Assembly: GCF_003063335.1 (NCBI RefSeq)
Contig: NZ_NERX01000003.1
Span: 395,418-459,417, forward strand
DNA length: 64,000 nucleotides
Source: Limnohabitans sp. MMS-10A-192
Lineage (GTDB): Bacteria > Pseudomonadota > Gammaproteobacteria > Burkholderiales > Burkholderiaceae_C
Direction of reading: 5' to 3'
The notes under the pieces are model-generated. The model was not told the DNA's origin, ran no database searches, and saw only the letters and a list, made by a program, of their open reading frames with translations. Made by a program: the position numbers and the translations under genes. Below are positions 60,977 to 64,000 of this stretch, piece by piece. Numbering within the stretch: the stretch's first letter is position 1; the number at the start of each line of letters is the position of its first letter.

Positions 60977-62988
60977 TTCATGACCACAACATCTGCGGCT
61001 TCCATCGCCGTATGGGTTCCAGCAGCACCCATGGCGAAGCCGATGTCGGCCTTAGCAAGTGCTGGTGCATCGTTGATGCCATCGCCAGTCATTGCCGTGA
61101 TGCCCAGTCGCTGTTGAAGTTCGCCGATAGCCTGTAGTTTGTCTTCTGGCAGCAGGTTGCCCCGCACTTCGGCTATGCCCGCCAGAGAGCCAACGGTGCG
61201 CGCGGTCGCGATGTTATCCCCTGTCAGCATGACCGGTGTCACGCCGAGCGACTTCAGGTCGGCCACCGCTTGGGCGGAGGATGGTTTGATGGTGTCCGCC
61301 ACCGCGCAGATCGCCATCACACGTTCGCTGTTAGCGAGGAGTGTGACCGTGCGACCTGCCTCCTCATGAACTGCGAGGCGGGTTTCGAGTTCAGCCGAAC
61401 ATTGCCCACGCTCCTCGATCCAGCGGTGGTTGGCCAGCGCGTAGGAATGATTGCCGATAACACCTTGCACTCCACGCCCTGCAACGGCTTGAAACTCTCC
61501 CACCTCTTGATCGGCGGTTGACAGCCCCTCTGCGATGGCTTTGGAAACCGGGTGATCCGACCGGCCCGCGAGACTCTTTGCAAGCCCCTCCAGCACCCGT
61601 TGATCAAGACCTGTGTCCACGGGCTCGAAGGCCACCAGTTTGGGCTTGCCTTCCGTGATCGTACCGGTCTTGTCCAGGGCCACAGCTTTGATCTTTCGCG
61701 CATCCTCCAAGTAAACGCCACCTTTGATCAAAATCCCCCGCCTTGCCCCGGCTGCCAAACCGCTGACGACCGTGACAGGTGTGGAAATAACCAAGGCACA
61801 AGGGCAAGCGATGACCAACAACACCAAGGCCTTGTAGACAGCCTGCATCCAGGTCAAGTCCGTGATCCACGGCGCTAGCAACGCGACGGCGACAGCCAGG
61901 ATGAAAACGGCAGGGGTGTAGATCGCGGCAAACCGATCTACAAAGCGCTGTGTCGGCGCACGGGACGACTGTGCTTGCTCGACTGCGTGGATGATGCGCG
62001 CCAGGGTGCTGTCCGAAGCGGGCGCGGTGACACGGAATTCCAAGGCTGCAGACTGGTTGATGGTGCCTGCGTACACTTCGTCGCCAGGAGCCTTGTCTAT
62101 AGGCAGGCTTTCCCCAGTCACAGGGGACTGGTCGATGGCACTCTGTCCGAGCGTGACGACACCATCGAGTGGAACGCGCTCTCCTGGACGGATGCGCACT
62201 GTTGCGTCGACAACGACAGCTTTGACGCCGACGCGCGTCCAACTGCCGTCACCTTGACGCACCTCGGCTTGCTCCGGTGCCAGCGCCAGCAAGCTCTTGA
62301 TGGCGTTACGCGCCCGGTCCACCGCTCGAGCCTCGATGGCCTCGGCTATGGCATACAAGGCCATCACCATGGCAGCTTCTGGCCACTGGCCTATCAAGAA
62401 GGCACCTGTCACGGCCACAGTCATCAAGGCGTTGATGTTCAAGCGTCCTTGCCGCAGTGCGGAAAGCCCTTTACCGTAGACGGAGAAACCCGCCAGGGCG
62501 ATGGCCACCGCGGCCAGCGCCATTCCAAGGGCTTTTGCTGGCCAACTATCTGGAAAAGCGAATGCCAAGCCTTCAGCCGCCACGGCCAGCCCCAATGCAG
62601 CAATCAATTTGCCCCATGAGGCCCAAAAACCAGTTGGCGCAGCGGCAGTAGCTCCATCCGATTTGTCTTCTACTCCGAGTGGTTCCGGTTTGAAGCCCGC
62701 TTTGCGAATCGCATCCAGTGCCAACCGCAGAGCATGATCCTCGGCAGCGATGGTCAACTCGCGGTCGCCCAAGTTGAACTGCAAGCCACGAATGCCTGCC
62801 ACGCCGTCCAGCGCTCGACGGATTTCTGACTCTTCGGACGCGCAGTCCATGTTCGCGATCCGGAATCTATGTGGCTCAACAGCCGTTGCTTTAGACGCCA
62901 TTGGCCCGCCCACGGCAGGCGATGCAGCGCAGCCACTTCCACAACCGCAGGCAGTGTCAACTTGTTGGCGTTGGTGAGTAGGGTTCAT
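60977..62988 (-). pseudogene. cadA: 3'-truncated Cd/Zn/Pb P-type ATPase
   Basis: About 670 residues of a roughly 790-residue pump remain. There is a Cys-rich leader ([10 protein letters not shown]), one HMA domain ([19 protein letters not shown], about residues 42-60), CPCALVIS in helix 6, [10 protein letters not shown] and [20 protein letters not shown]. Sequence leaves the family after [10 protein letters not shown], so the last two membrane helices are gone and the frame runs out-of-frame through czcC DNA to 60904. Helix 8 carries ion ligands in P1B pumps, so activity is unlikely. Start ATG 62988 follows AAGGAG. Confidence 0.88.
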
Positions 62989-63008
62989 GATCTTCTCCTT
63001 GTTGGATG

Positions 63009-63039
63009 GATTAAAAACCCTGTAGCCACTACAATGTCA
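63009..63039 (-). promoter_or_regulatory. CadR-type MerR promoter of the cad-czc unit
   Basis: On the minus strand TTGACA (63039-63034) and TTTAAT (63014-63009) are separated by 19 bp, the long spacer typical of MerR-family activation. The spacer holds the dyad TTGTAGTGGCTACAGGGT, similar to known CadR/PbrR operators (ACCCTATAGTGGCTACAGGGT type). It lies between cadR and cadA. Confidence 0.82.
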
Positions 63040-63092
63040 AGTACCTACAAATAAAATGGCGCAACTTTCTTGCCACCGCTCAAGGTGAAGAT

Positions 63093-63557
63093 ATGAAAAT
63101 CGGTGAACTGGCCAAGGCGGCTCACACTCAGGTTGAGACGATCCGGTATTACGAACGCGAAGGATTGTTGCCAGAAACGCCTCGCACAGAAGGTAACTAC
63201 CGGGTGTACGGCAGCGAACACGTTGACCGACTGTCCTTCATACGGAACTGCCGTGGGTTGGACATGACGCTGGACGAAATCCGAATATTGCTGCGCTTCA
63301 AGGACTCGCCTCTAGAGAACTGCGCAGATGTCAATGACTTACTCGACGAGCACATCGGCCATGTGGCCGCCCGCAGCAAAGAGCTGAAAGCGCTAGAGCG
63401 ACAGCTCAAGACCTTGCGGGAGAACTGCCGTAAATCTCAACAGGCCAGTCAATGCGGCATCTTGAGTGAGTTGTCCACCGCATCGCATCCCGATCAGGAG
63501 TTAACCACCAGCAAGGGGCATGTTCATGGGGCACACAGTCTCAAGGCAAAGCTTTGA
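63093..63557 (+). CDS. cadR: Cd(II)/Pb(II)-responsive MerR-family regulator
   Basis: Activator sensing cadmium, lead or zinc. It is 154 residues. The MerR winged helix is MKIGELAKAAHTQVETIRYY and NYRVYGSEHVDRLSFIRNCR. Metal-site cysteines fit CadR/PbrR: one in LENCADVND near 77, then RENCRKSQQASQCGIL near 112-119. A His-containing tail (GHVHGAHS) resembles the extra site of CadR. It is divergent from cadA across a canonical operator and appears intact, so it can still drive the minus-strand unit. Confidence 0.92.
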   Translation: MKIGELAKAAHTQVETIRYYEREGLLPETPRTEGNYRVYGSEHVDRLSFIRNCRGLDMTLDEIRILLRFKDSPLENCADVNDLLDEHIGHVAARSKELKALERQLKTLRENCRKSQQASQCGILSELSTASHPDQELTTSKGHVHGAHSLKAKL

Positions 63558-63914
63558 ACGAAAGGCATCATCTGCTTACATCGGGTCATGACATCAATTT
63601 TCGTGATGACGATGGGCGCACTGCTTTGTATGTGGCAGTTTATGAAACTTACTATGGGCTAGCCATACACGCTACTTGAGCGTGGCGCAGATCCAAACAT
63701 TCCAGACAACGAGTGCGACTTACCTCTGGATATCGCCAAGTACTCGCACCTTTACAGACGAAGTAACAATACAGAAATGGTGGATGCATTGGTGAAGGCT
63801 GGAGGAAAGTGCAAGGAAGGCCCGTCAGCTAGGGAGCTCCTTGATGACAAGATCTATGATGGATTTGCACAGGCTGACCTGCCCCCTCTGGCCGTACCAA
63901 TCAATCGGAAGTAG
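63554..63914 (+). pseudogene. Frameshifted ankyrin-repeat protein remnant
   Basis: One frame (63554-63679) reads HDINFRDDDGRTALYVAVYE, an ankyrin repeat, and ends at TGA 63677. The next frame, open from 63663, reads LLERGADPNIPDNECDLPLD followed by MVDALVKAGGKCKEG and ends at TAG 63912. A +1 shift around 63640-63672 would join them into one protein. No good start codon or signal peptide is found at the 5' end, which abuts the cadR stop, so it is probably truncated too. Confidence 0.72.
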
Positions 63915-64000
63915 TCCAAGGGTTCAAGGTTAATCCAAAACTTGAGGGTTGAGATTTGCAGCGGCATTGGTTTGAATCCTTTGCTGCTGCGCGAACTGAG

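Noticed and set aside
60977..61030. His in AAGTHTAME of cadA, where many P-type ATPases have Asp
   Set aside because: I cannot exclude that His is normal in this CadA subgroup, so it is not counted as damage beyond the truncation.

Overview
The window looks like the chromosome of a freshwater betaproteobacterium of the family Comamonadaceae (Limnohabitans/Rhodoferax-like). The basis is family-level recognition of the proteins, a GC-rich core, a beta-type paaABCDE cluster behind a TetR-type palindrome, an S-adenosylhomocysteine (SAH) riboswitch in front of ahcY, and a MerR-type (LiuR-like) regulator next to isovaleryl-CoA dehydrogenase. I could run no searches, so all family names rest on motif and sequence recognition.

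Positions 1-34950 are ordinary core genome. They hold anmK and erpA; the rplM-rpsI ribosomal operon; rlmJ; the phenylacetyl-CoA epoxidase operon paaABCDE; ompW; a methyl-cycle operon (SAH riboswitch-ahcY-tlyA-metF-rlpA-like); prfC; a HAD phosphatase; ychJ and a rhodanese; an acyl-CoA/leucine-type catabolic block (acyl-CoA dehydrogenase, SDR, thiolase, carbonic anhydrase, isovaleryl-CoA dehydrogenase, thioesterase, MerR regulator) with two LiuR-like operators; a divergent metallo-beta-lactamase-fold gene; a YgjP-like metallopeptidase; plsC-gmhB-glyS-glyQ; lnt-corC; a GNAT gene; fadD with a second MBL hydrolase; and a stand-alone BLUF blue-light receptor. Short palindromic repeats are scattered through this part, and one copy sits in frame inside paaD.

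Positions 35000-63914 form an accessory heavy-metal island. It starts with an XRE-ImmA/PIN gene pair. It then has a periplasmic copper operon on the minus strand (small secreted protein, TolC-like lipoprotein, multicopper oxidase, cupredoxin, DUF411, CusF-like), divergent from copR. The copper sensor gene copS is cut off after about 70 codons, where it meets a 5' fragment of a tyrosine recombinase and the repeat-rich end of a mobile element that interrupts a DUF3489 gene. A CopK-like gene, a truncated TPM gene, an intact TPM gene and a Cu(I) P-type ATPase follow, then DUF2789-cusC-cusB-cusA.

On the opposite strand, 63000-54085 reads cadA'-'czcC-czcB-czcA-small secreted protein-zinc ribbon-lspA, driven by a MerR/CadR-type promoter divergent from cadR. 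A deletion has joined the 5' part of cadA to the 3' part of czcC, so both are broken, while czcB and czcA are intact and now lie downstream of the cad promoter. A frameshifted ankyrin-repeat remnant ends the window. The island is thus a functional-looking copper and Zn/Cd/Co efflux set that has been trimmed at several junctions.
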